Shown here: positions 8,334 to 16,881 of the stretch, piece after piece | Layout: each line of letters starts with the position of its first letter | Position numbering within the stretch: the first letter of the stretch is position 1 | DNA from: Pseudomonas frederiksbergensis | Lineage (GTDB): Bacteria > Pseudomonadota > Gammaproteobacteria > Pseudomonadales > Pseudomonadaceae | Direction of reading: 5' to 3' | Assembly: GCF_003732705.1 (NCBI RefSeq) | Contig: NZ_MOBR01000013.1 | Location: 1 to 60,996 of the forward strand | Length of the DNA stretch: 60,996 nucleotides | The notes under the pieces: model-generated | Databases searched by the model: none | The model's input: the letters and a program-made list of their open reading frames with translations, nothing else | What the model was told of the DNA's origin: nothing | Translations under genes and position numbers: made by a program

Positions 8334-9659
8334 ATGACTGATTTACTCACGTCCATTCAAGCCGCACTCGGCTTGCCGCACACCCCGATCCCATTCACGT
8401 CGAGCGGCGCCCTGCCCTCGGCGTTTGCCGTCACTGACCTGGCCTGCGCCAGCATCGCCGCCGCCGGCCAAGCTGTCAGCGAGTTACTGCACCAGCAGAC
8501 CGGCCGCTTGCCCAGCCTTGAAGTCGATCGCCGCCTGGCCTCGTTCTGGTTCGCCACCTCGCTGCGCCCGGTGGGCTGGAACGTGCCGCCGCTGTGGGAC
8601 CCGGTCGCCGGTGACTATGCGACGAAGGACGGCTGGATCCGCCTGCACACCAACGCCCCGCATCACCGCGCCGCCGCCGAAAGCGTGCTCGGTGCCTGTG
8701 CCGACCGTGCCGCCATGGCGAAACAAGTGGCGACATGGGCGAAAACCGATCTGGAACACGCCGTGGTCGAGGCCGGTGGCTGCGCCGCCGAAATGCGCTC
8801 CTGGGCGCAATGGCAGGCTCACCCTCAAGGCATCGCGGTGAATGCTGAGCCGTTGATTCAGTTCAGCGCCAACAGCATCGCCAAACCGTGGCAAGGCTCG
8901 GTGGCGCGACCGTTGGCCGGAATCAAAGTGCTGGATTTGACCCGAGTGCTCGCCGGCCCCACCGCCAGCCGCTTTCTCGCCGGGCTCGGCGCCGATGTCT
9001 TGCGCATCGACCCGCCGACCTGGAACGAGCCCGGTGTGGTGCCGGAAGTCACCCTCGGCAAACGTTGCGCGCGTCTGGATTTGCATGACAAGGCTGATCG
9101 CGCGGTGTTCGAAAGCCTGCTCAAGGACGCCGACATTCTGCTCCACGGCTACCGCGCCGATGCTTTGGAGCGCTTGGGTTACGGCGTGATCGAGCGCCAG
9201 AAGTTGGCCCCCGGTTTGATCGATGTCTGCCTCAACGCCTACGGTTGGAGCGGCCCGTGGCAGAACCGTCGGGGTTTCGACAGTCTGGTGCAGATGAGCA
9301 GCGGGATTGCCGAGGCCGGCCAGCAGTGGAAAAAGGCCGACAAACCAACGCCGCTGCCGGTGCAGGCGCTGGATCACGCGACCGGGTATTTAATGGCGGC
9401 GGCGGCGATCAAATTGTTGGGACAGGGAGGATCGGCGCGGCTGTCGTTGGCGCGCACGGCGAAGTTGTTGATTGAGCATGGACGCGGGACGGATGAGGCG
9501 TTGCGGGCCGAGGATGAGAATGATCAGGGGCTGTTGGTTGAACAGACACCTTGGGGGCCGGCGCATCGGCTGCATGTTCCGCTGAAGATCACGGGGACGC
9601 CGTTGCAATGGACACTGCCGGCTTCTGAATTGGGTTCCCATCGAGCGCAGTGGATTTGA
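8334..9659 (+). CDS. Class III CoA-transferase (CaiB/BaiF family)
   Basis: A 441-residue protein with a CaiB/BaiF CoA-transferase core starting near residue 193 (LAGIKVLDLTRVLAGPTASRFLAGLGADVLRID). The catalytic aspartate is probably Asp316 in RRGFDSLVQMSSGIAEAG, preceded by AYGWSGPWQ. About 190 residues precede the core; they look helical and may be a diverged duplicate half, as some family members carry. Enzymes of this family move CoA between organic acids, but the substrate cannot be read from sequence. The start ATG follows CGGAGGG in CCGGAGGGCCTTCGATG. It stands alone, between a family B repeat and the MITE-like element. Confidence 0.85.
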   Translation: MTDLLTSIQAALGLPHTPIPFTSSGALPSAFAVTDLACASIAAAGQAVSELLHQQTGRLPSLEVDRRLASFWFATSLRPVGWNVPPLWDPVAGDYATKDGWIRLHTNAPHHRAAAESVLGACADRAAMAKQVATWAKTDLEHAVVEAGGCAAEMRSWAQWQAHPQGIAVNAEPLIQFSANSIAKPWQGSVARPLAGIKVLDLTRVLAGPTASRFLAGLGADVLRIDPPTWNEPGVVPEVTLGKRCARLDLHDKADRAVFESLLKDADILLHGYRADALERLGYGVIERQKLAPGLIDVCLNAYGWSGPWQNRRGFDSLVQMSSGIAEAGQQWKKADKPTPLPVQALDHATGYLMAAAAIKLLGQGGSARLSLARTAKLLIEHGRGTDEALRAEDENDQGLLVEQTPWGPAHRLHVPLKITGTPLQWTLPASELGSHRAQWI

Positions 9660-9675
9660 GGTTGGGTACTACTTT

Positions 9676-10098
9676 AGATCCACCCCTCACCCCAGCCCTC
9701 TCCCCAAAGGGGAGAGGGGGAAAGGGAGCCGATCTCCATGGTTTTCAAATCCCGAGTTCGACTCGCAATCGCAAATCCATTCCCAAGCTGACTCGCAATC
9801 GCAAATCCATTCCCAAGCTTGACTCGCAATCGCAAATCCATTCCCAAGCTCGACTCGCGATCAAAAATCCACTCCCAAGCTCGACTCGCGATCGAAAATC
9901 CACTCCCAAGCTCGACTCGCGATCGAAAATCCACTCCCAAGCTCGACTCGCGATCGAAAATCCACTCCCAAGCTCGACTCGCAATCGCGAGTTCAATCCT
10001 GAGTTTGACTCGATATTTCAGGTCGATGGAGCTCGAATAAACAACTCGGTCAGTCCCCTCGCCCCTTTGGGGAGAGGGCTAGGGTGAGGGGTGGATCT
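9676..10098. mobile_element. MITE-like element with 43-bp terminal inverted repeats
   Basis: A 423-bp non-coding element between two convergent genes. Its ends (9676-9718 and 10056-10098) are inverted copies differing at 2 of 43 positions; both begin AGATCCACCCCTCACCC and contain the inner palindrome CCCTCTCCCC-AAA-GGGGAGAGGG (left arm; one mismatch in the right). The interior is a 31-bp tandem array. There is no transposase and no clear target duplication, so mobility is inferred from structure only. Confidence 0.7.
9753..10022. repeat. 31-bp tandem repeat array (8 units plus a decayed one)
   Basis: Units start at 9753, 9784, 9814, 9845, 9876, 9907, 9938 and 9969; the second is 30 bp and the others 31 bp. 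The core is CAAGCTCGACTCGCGATCGA followed by AAATCCACTCC. Units 5-7 are identical or nearly so, while outer units diverge. A degenerate unit (TGAGTTTGACTCGATATTTC) closes the array. Units abut without spacers, so it is not a CRISPR. The 31-bp period is close to three turns of B-DNA. Confidence 0.9.
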
Positions 10099-10117
10099 CA
10101 AGCCGAGCACACCCGTA

Positions 10118-10981
10118 TCAATCCACTCGACTCAAAGAACTCCAAAGCACCTGCGCCGCATACCCCCGAAACGGTCGCCACACCTGCGCCCGCTGCAACA
10201 ACTCCCGCGCGGTCACCGCCCCGCCCTCCAGCGCCGCCAGCGCATTGATCAACCCCACATCCCCCGACGCAAACGCATCCCTCTCCCGCAACTGCCGCAA
10301 CGCAATGTACTGCGCCGTCCAATCACCAATCCCGTGCAACGCCAACAACCGCGCCATGCCACCCTCCCGGCCCGGTTCAAACAACAGCGGATCATCGAGC
10401 AACGCCTGGGCCACGCCCGACAGCGTTCGCCCACGGCTTTTCGGCATGCCCAATGTTGCCAGGTCCGCCGCCGCCAACACCGCTGCTTCAGGAAACACAT
10501 GGGTCAGCCCCGGCCGTGTCGAATCCAGCGGATCGCCATACTGCGCGACTAATTTGCCGGCCAGTTTGATCGCCGCCGCCACGGTAATCTGCTGCCCCAA
10601 CACCGCACGAATCGCCAGTTCCAGCCCATCCCACGCCCCCGGCACACGCAATCCTGGGCGCTCGGCAATCAAGCGGGCCATCAAAGGATCAGCCGCCAAA
10701 TGTCGATGGACCTCGGGCAAGTCAGCATCCAGATCAAACATCCGCCGCAACCGCGCCACGATCTCGGGCACGGCGTTCGGGTCCGGAAACTCCAGCGTCA
10801 CTTCCAGCGCATCAACACTGACCGGAGCAATCGAAAACGTGCCGTGCACACCGTTCAACCCAATGCTGCGCGAATACACCCCATCGACTACCGTCTCCAT
10901 CCCGATAATCGCCCGCGCCGACAAGAAACCCAGCATCGCCACCCAGTCATAAGGCGGCCGATACGCCAGCAGCAACCTCAT
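10118..10981 (-). CDS. alkA: DNA-3-methyladenine glycosylase II (AlkA family)
   Basis: A 287-residue base-excision repair glycosylase that removes alkylated purines. The start ATG at 10981 gives MRLLLAYRPPYDW, the normal AlkA beginning; a longer frame would start inside a REP unit. An N-terminal AlkA_N-type domain (1-115) is followed by the helix-hairpin-helix fold, with LALHGIGDWTAQYIALR and the catalytic Asp241 in FASGDVGL, matching Asp238 of E. coli AlkA. The gene ends 19 bp from the MITE-like element. There is no Ada regulator nearby. Confidence 0.92.
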   Translation of the reverse strand: MRLLLAYRPPYDWVAMLGFLSARAIIGMETVVDGVYSRSIGLNGVHGTFSIAPVSVDALEVTLEFPDPNAVPEIVARLRRMFDLDADLPEVHRHLAADPLMARLIAERPGLRVPGAWDGLELAIRAVLGQQITVAAAIKLAGKLVAQYGDPLDSTRPGLTHVFPEAAVLAAADLATLGMPKSRGRTLSGVAQALLDDPLLFEPGREGGMARLLALHGIGDWTAQYIALRQLRERDAFASGDVGLINALAALEGGAVTARELLQRAQVWRPFRGYAAQVLWSSLSRVD

Positions 10982-11285
10982 CGCAACAACCCTCCAACGG
11001 TTAGCGCAAAACCTGTGGGAGCGAGCTTGCTTCCACAAGGGCCTGTTATTTATAGCCGATCCATCTATGGCAGTTATATATGTAAGTTCTGATCAATCAT
11101 TCTGTACTGCAAACAATCGGCAAAACTTGCGAAAACACAAAAGCGAACTAACTTAAAAACCTCACCGCATTCAGCTTTATTTCCTCACCACCCGCCAACG
11201 CCTCTGGACCGGGCTTTCCCAGCAATACAGTTATGAGCGCTAAAAGTTCATAAGTCTTTCATTAACAATGGAATGTGCCCATGCA

Positions 11286-11299
11286 CTGATCTATGTCAG
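11286..11299. promoter_or_regulatory. ANR (FNR-type) box of the arc operon
   Basis: CTGAT-CTAT-GTCAG fits the TTGAT-N4-ATCAA layout at TGA...TCA with C/G at the outer positions. It lies about 30 bp ahead of an AT-rich -10 region (11320-11327), the position expected of a class II FNR-type activator. ANR is known to switch on arcDABC of P. aeruginosa when oxygen is low. Confidence 0.65.
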
Positions 11300-11313
11300 C
11301 TGATTGAACAGTT

Positions 11314-11330
11314 AACAGATTTAATCTGTT
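11314..11330. promoter_or_regulatory. Perfect 17-bp palindrome over the likely arc -10 region
   Basis: AACAGATT-T-AATCTGTT has perfect 8-bp arms. It covers the place where the -10 and start site should be if the ANR box is at about -41. It could be a repressor operator or the 5' end of a leader hairpin; I do not recognise a known regulator site. Confidence 0.5.
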
Positions 11331-11360
11331 GCCTCTCTTCTCCTGCACTGGAGTCATGCA

Positions 11361-12788
11361 ATGTCTGAATCCCCCGGAAAACTGAAACTCGGTGCGCTCG
11401 TTGCATTGGTCGTTGGCTCAATGATTGGTGGCGGGATTTTCTCTTTGCCGCAAAACATGGCCGCCAGTGCGGACGTCGGCGCCGTGTTGATCGGTTGGGC
11501 CATTACCGCGGTCGGCATGCTGACCCTCGCCTTCGTTTTTCAAACCCTGGCCAACCGCAAGCCTGATCTGGACGGCGGTGTCTACGCCTTCGCCAAGGCC
11601 GGTTTTGGCGACTACATGGGTTTCTCGTCCGCCTGGGGTTACTGGATCAGTGCCTGGCTGGGTAACGTCGGCTACTTCGTATTGCTGTTCAGCACCCTCG
11701 GCTACTTTTTTCCGGTTTTTGGAGAGGGAAATACGCCTGCGGCGGTGATTGGCGCGTCGGTATTGCTGTGGGCCGTGCACTTTCTGGTACTGCGCGGGAT
11801 CAAGGAAGCGGCGTTCATCAACCTCGTGACCACCGTCACCAAGGTCGTGCCGCTGCTGCTGTTTGTGTTGATCGCGGTGTTCGCGTTCAAACTGGACATC
11901 TTCACTGCCGACATCTGGGGCACGCAAAACACCACCCTGGGCAGTGTGATGAACCAGGTACGCAACATGATGCTGGTCACCGTGTGGGTGTTCATCGGCA
12001 TTGAAGGCGCGAGCATCTTCTCGGCCCGTGCGGAAAAACGCAGCGACGTCGGTAAAGCCACCGTGATCGGTTTCATCACCGTGCTGTTGTTCCTGGTGCT
12101 GGTGAATGTGTTGTCGCTGGGGATCATGACCCAACCGGAACTCGCCAAATTGCAGAACCCGTCGATGGCGGCGGTGCTGGAGCATGTGGTCGGCCATTGG
12201 GGCGCGGTGCTGATCAGCGTCGGCCTGATCATCTCCTTGCTCGGTGCCTTGCTGTCGTGGGTATTGCTGTGTGCTGAGATCATGTTCGCCGCCGCCAAGG
12301 ACCACACCATGCCGGCGTTTTTGCGCCGCGAAAACACCAACCACGTGCCGGTCAACGCCCTGTGGCTGACCAACGCCATGGTCCAGGTGTTCCTGATCAT
12401 CACGCTGTTCTCGGCCAGCACTTACCTGTCGCTGATCTACCTCGCCACCTCGATGATTCTGGTGCCGTACCTGTGGTCGGCGGCCTATGCGCTGCTGCTG
12501 GCGGTGCGCGGCGAAACCTATGAGAACGCCCTGGCCGAACGCAAAAAAGACCTGATCATCGGTGGCATTGCGGTGATCTACGCGGTCTGGCTGCTGTATG
12601 CCGGCGGCATCAAATACCTGCTGCTGTCCGCCCTGCTCTATGCCCCCGGCGCGATCCTGTTCGCCAAGGCCAAGATCGAAGTGGGCAAACCGGTTTTTAC
12701 CACCGTCGAGAAGCTGATTTTCGCCGCCGTCGTTGTCGGCGCCCTGATCGCGGCCTACGGGCTGTATGCCGGCTTCCTGACTCTGTAA
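11361..12788 (+). CDS. arcD: Arginine/ornithine antiporter ArcD
   Basis: A 475-residue APC-superfamily transporter with about 12-13 membrane segments. It begins [29 protein letters not shown], the substrate-binding unwound TM1 (GSMIGGGIF) of basic amino-acid antiporters. It brings arginine in and sends ornithine out of the inner membrane without net energy cost. The start follows TGGAG in CACTGGAGTCATGCAATG. It is the first gene of arcDABC, 26 bp ahead of arcA. Confidence 0.96.
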   Translation: MSESPGKLKLGALVALVVGSMIGGGIFSLPQNMAASADVGAVLIGWAITAVGMLTLAFVFQTLANRKPDLDGGVYAFAKAGFGDYMGFSSAWGYWISAWLGNVGYFVLLFSTLGYFFPVFGEGNTPAAVIGASVLLWAVHFLVLRGIKEAAFINLVTTVTKVVPLLLFVLIAVFAFKLDIFTADIWGTQNTTLGSVMNQVRNMMLVTVWVFIGIEGASIFSARAEKRSDVGKATVIGFITVLLFLVLVNVLSLGIMTQPELAKLQNPSMAAVLEHVVGHWGAVLISVGLIISLLGALLSWVLLCAEIMFAAAKDHTMPAFLRRENTNHVPVNALWLTNAMVQVFLIITLFSASTYLSLIYLATSMILVPYLWSAAYALLLAVRGETYENALAERKKDLIIGGIAVIYAVWLLYAGGIKYLLLSALLYAPGAILFAKAKIEVGKPVFTTVEKLIFAAVVVGALIAAYGLYAGFLTL

Positions 12789-12814
12789 CCGTTTCAATCT
12801 GGAGGATCACTGTA

Positions 12815-14071
12815 ATGACCACGGAAAAAGTGAAGTACGGCGTACATTCCGAAGCCGGCAAACTGCGCAAAGTCTTGGTTTGCTCCCCAGGCCTGGCCCA
12901 CCAGCGGCTGACCCCGAACAACTGCGACGAACTGCTGTTCGACGACGTGCTGTGGGTCGCCCAGGCCAAGCGTGACCATTTCGATTTCGTCACCAAGATG
13001 CGCGAACGCAATGTCGATGTGCTGGAAATGCACAACCTGCTGACCGACATCGTCGCGATTCCCGAAGCCCTGGACTGGATTCTCGAACGCAAGATCACCG
13101 CTAACACGGTGGGCCTGGGCCTGGTCAACGAAGTCGGTTCATGGCTGCGCAGCCTGGAGCCACGCAAGATCGCCGAGTTCCTGATTGGCGGCGTCTCGGC
13201 GGATGACCTGCCGAACAGCTTCGGTGGCAAAACTATCGAGATGTTCCGCGACTTCCTCGGCCACTCCAGCTTCATTCTGCCGCCGTTGCCCAACACCCAG
13301 TTCACCCGCGACACCACGTGCTGGATCTTCGGTGGCGTGACCCTGAACCCGATGTACTGGCCGGCGCGCCGTCAGGAAACCTTGCTGGCCAGCGCCATCT
13401 ACAAATTCCACCCGGAATTCACCAACGCCGACTTCCAGGTCTGGTACGGCGACCCGGATCAGGAACACGGCAACTCGACACTTGAAGGCGGCGACGTGAT
13501 GCCGCTCGGCAACGGTGTGGTGTTGATCGGCATGGGCGAACGCTCGTCCCGCCAGGCCATCGGCCAACTGGCGCTGAACCTGTTCAAGCACAACGCCGTT
13601 GAGCGGGTGATCGTCGCCGGCCTGCCGAAGTCCCGGGCAGCGATGCACCTGGACACCGTGTTCAGCTTCTGCGACCGCGACCTGGTGACGATTTTCCCGG
13701 AAGTGGTCAACCAGATCGTCGCCTTCACCCTGCGTCCGGACGACAGCAAACCGGGTGGCATTGACGTGCGCCGCGAAGAAACCAATTTCCTCGACACCGT
13801 GGCCGCCGCACTCAATCTCAAAGCGCTGCGCGTGGTGGAAACCGGCGGCAACAGCTTCGCCGCCGAACGCGAGCAATGGGACGACGGCAACAACGTGGTG
13901 GCCCTGGAACCGGGCGTGGTGATCGGCTACGACCGCAACACCTACACCAACACCTTGCTGCGCAAGGCTGGCGTGGAAGTCATCACCATCAGTGCCGGCG
14001 AACTTGGCCGGGGTCGCGGCGGCGGCCACTGCATGACTTGCCCGATCATTCGCGACCCTATCGACTATTAA
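12815..14071 (+). CDS. arcA: Arginine deiminase
   Basis: A 418-residue cytoplasmic enzyme converting arginine to citrulline and ammonia, the first step of the deiminase pathway. The nucleophile is Cys406 in GGGHCMTCP near the C-terminus, the same position as in P. aeruginosa. Other active-site blocks are [22 protein letters not shown] and [13 protein letters not shown]. Full length for the family. The start follows CTGGAGGATCACTGTAATG. It is translated from the arcDABC mRNA and separated from arcB by a strong hairpin. Confidence 0.98.
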   Translation: MTTEKVKYGVHSEAGKLRKVLVCSPGLAHQRLTPNNCDELLFDDVLWVAQAKRDHFDFVTKMRERNVDVLEMHNLLTDIVAIPEALDWILERKITANTVGLGLVNEVGSWLRSLEPRKIAEFLIGGVSADDLPNSFGGKTIEMFRDFLGHSSFILPPLPNTQFTRDTTCWIFGGVTLNPMYWPARRQETLLASAIYKFHPEFTNADFQVWYGDPDQEHGNSTLEGGDVMPLGNGVVLIGMGERSSRQAIGQLALNLFKHNAVERVIVAGLPKSRAAMHLDTVFSFCDRDLVTIFPEVVNQIVAFTLRPDDSKPGGIDVRREETNFLDTVAAALNLKALRVVETGGNSFAAEREQWDDGNNVVALEPGVVIGYDRNTYTNTLLRKAGVEVITISAGELGRGRGGGHCMTCPIIRDPIDY

Positions 14072-14079
14072 TTTTTGCG

Positions 14080-14112
14080 CCCGGCCTCGCCCTTATAAAG
14101 CGTGAGGCCGGG
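14080..14112 (+). other. Intercistronic hairpin between arcA and arcB
   Basis: CCCGGCCTC and GAGGCCGGG form a perfect 9-bp stem around a 15-base loop. There is no T-run after it, so it is not a classic terminator. In the mRNA it would cap the arcA 3' end and could set processing or relative message stability. Confidence 0.6.
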
Positions 14113-14142
14113 GGATAACCGAAACCCAAGGAGATCCAAATC

Positions 14143-15153
14143 ATGGCTTTTAACATGCGCAACCGCAGCCTGCTGAGCTTGATGCACCACACCACTCGCG
14201 AGCTCAACTACCTGATCGACCTGTCCCGCGACCTCAAACGCGCCAAGTACACCGGCACCGAGCGTGCGCACCTGCAAGGCAAGAACATCGCGCTGATCTT
14301 CGAAAAAACCTCGACCCGCACCCGTTGCGCCTTCGAAGTCGCGGCCCACGACCAGGGCGCCCACGTCACCTACATCGATCCGGTGTCGTCGCAGATCGGC
14401 CACAAAGAAAGCATGAAAGACACCGCCCGCGTGTTGGGCCGGATGTTCGACGCCATCGAGTACCGTGGTTTCGAACAGGAAATCGTCGAAGAGCTGGCCA
14501 AGTTTGCCGGCGTGCCGGTGTTCAACGGCTTGACCGCTGAATTCCACCCGACGCAAATGATCGCCGACGTGCTGACCATGCGTGAGCACAGCGACAAGCC
14601 GATGCATGAAATCAGCTACGCCTACCTGGGCGACGCCCGCTACAACATGGGTAATTCGCTGCTGATGATCGGCGCCAAACTGGGCATGGACGTGCGCATC
14701 GGCGCGCCGAAAGCACTGTGGCCGCATCAGGATTTCATCGACCAGTGCCAAGCCTTCGCCATCGAGAGTGGTGCACGCATCACCATCACCGAAGACCCGA
14801 AAGAAGCGGTCAAAGGAGTGGACTTCATCCACACCGACATCTGGGTGTCGATGGGTGAGCCGGTGGAAGCGTGGGACGAGCGCATCGAGCAACTGCTGCC
14901 GTACCAGGTCAACACCGCCATGATGAAAGCCTCGGGCAACCCGCGAGTGAAATTCATGCACTGCCTGCCGGCGTTCCATAACAGCGAAACCAAAGTTGGC
15001 AAGGACATCGCCGCGCGCTATCCGCACCTGGCCAATGGCGTCGAAGTGACCGAAGAAGTCTTCGAATCCCCGGCCAACATCGCCTTCGAGCAAGCGGAAA
15101 ACCGCATGCACACGATCAAGGCGATCTTGGTCTCGGCGTTGGCGGATATCTAA
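14143..15153 (+). CDS. arcB: Catabolic ornithine carbamoyltransferase
   Basis: A 336-residue enzyme that runs in the phosphorolysis direction: citrulline plus phosphate to ornithine and carbamoyl phosphate. The carbamoyl phosphate site is [11 protein letters not shown], the ornithine side shows [13 protein letters not shown], and the HCLPAFH catalytic cysteine block is intact. Its place between arcA and arcC shows it is the catabolic rather than the biosynthetic (ArgF) enzyme. An AAGGAG site precedes the ATG by 8 bases. Confidence 0.97.
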   Translation: MAFNMRNRSLLSLMHHTTRELNYLIDLSRDLKRAKYTGTERAHLQGKNIALIFEKTSTRTRCAFEVAAHDQGAHVTYIDPVSSQIGHKESMKDTARVLGRMFDAIEYRGFEQEIVEELAKFAGVPVFNGLTAEFHPTQMIADVLTMREHSDKPMHEISYAYLGDARYNMGNSLLMIGAKLGMDVRIGAPKALWPHQDFIDQCQAFAIESGARITITEDPKEAVKGVDFIHTDIWVSMGEPVEAWDERIEQLLPYQVNTAMMKASGNPRVKFMHCLPAFHNSETKVGKDIAARYPHLANGVEVTEEVFESPANIAFEQAENRMHTIKAILVSALADI

Positions 15154-15166
15154 GGACCGACGCGCT

Positions 15167-15270
15167 GATCGTTCCCACGGTCCCCGTGGGAATGCCGCCC
15201 GGGACGCTCCGCGTCCCATGTGACGCAGAGCGTCACCGGATGCATTCCCACGCAGAGCGTGGGAACGATC
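15167..15270. repeat. Palindromic repeat, family B, inside the arc operon
   Basis: GATCGTTCCCACGGTCCCCG to the inverted CGCAGAGCGTGGGAACGATC, with the inner GACGCTCCGCGTCC pair. It sits between arcB and arcC, within the predicted transcript, where it can fold into a long hairpin. Confidence 0.85.
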
Positions 15271-15319
15271 GGCGCAACGATCATCGTGTTGACCGCTCCC
15301 TCTTTGAAAGGACTGCACT

Positions 15320-16249
15320 ATGCGTATCGTCGTTGCCCTGGGCGGTAACGCCCTGCTCCGCCGTGGTGAACCCATGACCGCGGACAATCAACGCGCCAAC
15401 ATCCGCGTCGCCACCGAACAGATCGCCAGGATCTACCCCGGCAACCAACTGGTCATCGCCCACGGCAATGGCCCGCAAGTCGGCCTGCTGTCGCTGCAAG
15501 CGGCGGCCTACACCTCGGTGTCGCCTTACCCGCTGGACGTGCTCGGTGCCGAAACCGAAGGCATGATCGGCTACATCATCGAACAGGAACTGGGCAACCT
15601 GCTGGACTTCGAAGTGCCGTTCGCCACGCTGCTGACGCAAGTTGAAGTCGATGCAAAAGACCCGGCGTTCCAAAACCCGAGCAAACCCATCGGCCCGGTC
15701 TACTCCAAAGCAGAAGCCGAAAAACTCGCCGCCGAAAAAGGCTGGGCGATTGCCCCGGACGGTGACAAATATCGACGCGTGGTCGCCAGCCCACGGCCAA
15801 AACGCATCTTCGAAATCCGCCCGATCAAGTGGCTGCTGGACAAGGGCAGCATCGTGATCTGCGCGGGCGGTGGCGGTATCCCGACGATGTACGGTGCCAG
15901 CGGCAAACTCGAAGGCGTGGAAGCGGTGATCGACAAAGACCTGTGCTCGGCGCTACTGGCCGAACAGCTGGAAAGCGATCTGCTGGTGATCGCCACCGAC
16001 GTCAGCGCCGCGTTTATCGACTTCGGCAAACCCACCCAAAAAGCCATCGCCCAGGCCCACCCCGACGACATGGAAAAACTCGGCTTCGCCGCCGGCTCCA
16101 TGGGGCCGAAGGTTCAGGCTGCCTGCGAGTTCGCGCGCAAGACTGGCAAAGTCGCAGTCATCGGTTCACTCTCGGACATCGAAGCGATCGTCCAGGGCAA
16201 GGCCGGCACCCGTATCAGCACGGCGACACCTGGCATTACTTACCTTTAA
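15320..16249 (+). CDS. arcC: Carbamate kinase
   Basis: A 309-residue amino-acid-kinase-fold enzyme that transfers phosphate from carbamoyl phosphate to ADP, the ATP-yielding last step of the arginine deiminase pathway. It opens [16 protein letters not shown] with the substrate-binding GGNA loop; [11 protein letters not shown] and [12 protein letters not shown] are the other phosphate and carbamate loops. An AAAGGA site precedes the ATG. A family B repeat separates it from arcB, giving an unusually long 166-bp gap for this operon. Confidence 0.97.
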   Translation: MRIVVALGGNALLRRGEPMTADNQRANIRVATEQIARIYPGNQLVIAHGNGPQVGLLSLQAAAYTSVSPYPLDVLGAETEGMIGYIIEQELGNLLDFEVPFATLLTQVEVDAKDPAFQNPSKPIGPVYSKAEAEKLAAEKGWAIAPDGDKYRRVVASPRPKRIFEIRPIKWLLDKGSIVICAGGGGIPTMYGASGKLEGVEAVIDKDLCSALLAEQLESDLLVIATDVSAAFIDFGKPTQKAIAQAHPDDMEKLGFAAGSMGPKVQAACEFARKTGKVAVIGSLSDIEAIVQGKAGTRISTATPGITYL

Positions 16250-16312
16250 AAAGAAACTCGGCGGCAGGCCCGGGGTCTGCCGTTCTCCAATGCCTTCGAA
16301 GGAGAGATGAAT

Positions 16313-16669
16313 ATGGCTACGTTCGAGCCCGGTCACTTGCACATCGAGCGCCACGCGCTGAATGACGACGATGTCAGCTACAACCTGTGCATTGACTATG
16401 AAGTCACCCAGGATCCGGAAAAAGGCATGCAGTTCACCGTGCACGGCAACATCATGGGCAAGGACATGGAAGAGTCATTTTTCCTGCCCAAGGATCAGGC
16501 CTATAACTTCGCCAGCAACGTGACGAAAATCGCCGAGCAATACGGGGTTCCCAAGACCCATAGCGGCATTGGCTCGGTGCACAAGCATTACGATGCGATG
16601 TTTGAAGATGTGCGGGTGCAGCTGGATATGAAATCCGGTGATCCGGTGAAGCCTGAACACCTCGAGTGA
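16313..16669 (+). CDS. DUF5064 family protein
   Basis: A 118-residue soluble protein starting MATFEPGHLHIERHALNDDDVSYNL. The ATG at 16313 is preferred over 16307 because the AAGGAG site lies 8 rather than 2 bases away. It matches my memory of the Pseudomonas DUF5064 family; no catalytic motif is evident. It follows arcC by 63 bp, so it may be co-transcribed, although a small GC-rich hairpin (CGGCAG / CTGCCG near 16261-16281) lies between. Function unknown. Confidence 0.75.
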   Translation: MATFEPGHLHIERHALNDDDVSYNLCIDYEVTQDPEKGMQFTVHGNIMGKDMEESFFLPKDQAYNFASNVTKIAEQYGVPKTHSGIGSVHKHYDAMFEDVRVQLDMKSGDPVKPEHLE

Positions 16670-16692
16670 GTTTGAGGGCCACCTCTCCCCCT

Positions 16693-16802
16693 GATCGTTC
16701 CCACGCTCTGCGTGGGAATGCCGCAACGGACGCTCCGCGTTCGGCTCTGAAGGGACGCAGAGCGTCCCGGGCAGCATTCCCACGCAGAGCGTGGGAACGA
16801 TC
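16693..16802. repeat. Palindromic repeat, family B
   Basis: GATCGTTCCCACGCTCTGCG to the inverse CGCAGAGCGTGGGAACGATC, with an inner GGACGCTCCGCGTTC / GACGCAGAGCGTCC pair. It separates the DUF5064 gene from gcsR. Confidence 0.85.
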
Positions 16803-16881
16803 ATCGGTCCAGCATTTCACCTAACCCCCTCCTCCAAGGCATACTTGCCACCCTCCGCACTCCAGAACCAAAAACGGCCCC

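Larger units (their letters stand above)
10982..11360. other. 379-bp regulatory gap between alkA and arcD
   Basis: This gap separates two divergent genes. It holds a single degenerate REP half (11013-11037, GTGGGAGCGAGCTTGC), an AT-rich stretch from about 11040 to 11280, and the arc control sites described separately. No open frame in it looks real. Confidence 0.7.

Noticed and set aside
9753..10022. CRISPR array
   Set aside because: The 31-bp units abut directly with no spacers, and no cas gene is present.
9650..10087. Repeat-made protein of about 145 residues
   Set aside because: The frame includes both terminal inverted repeats and the array, has no ribosome site and lacks any natural composition.
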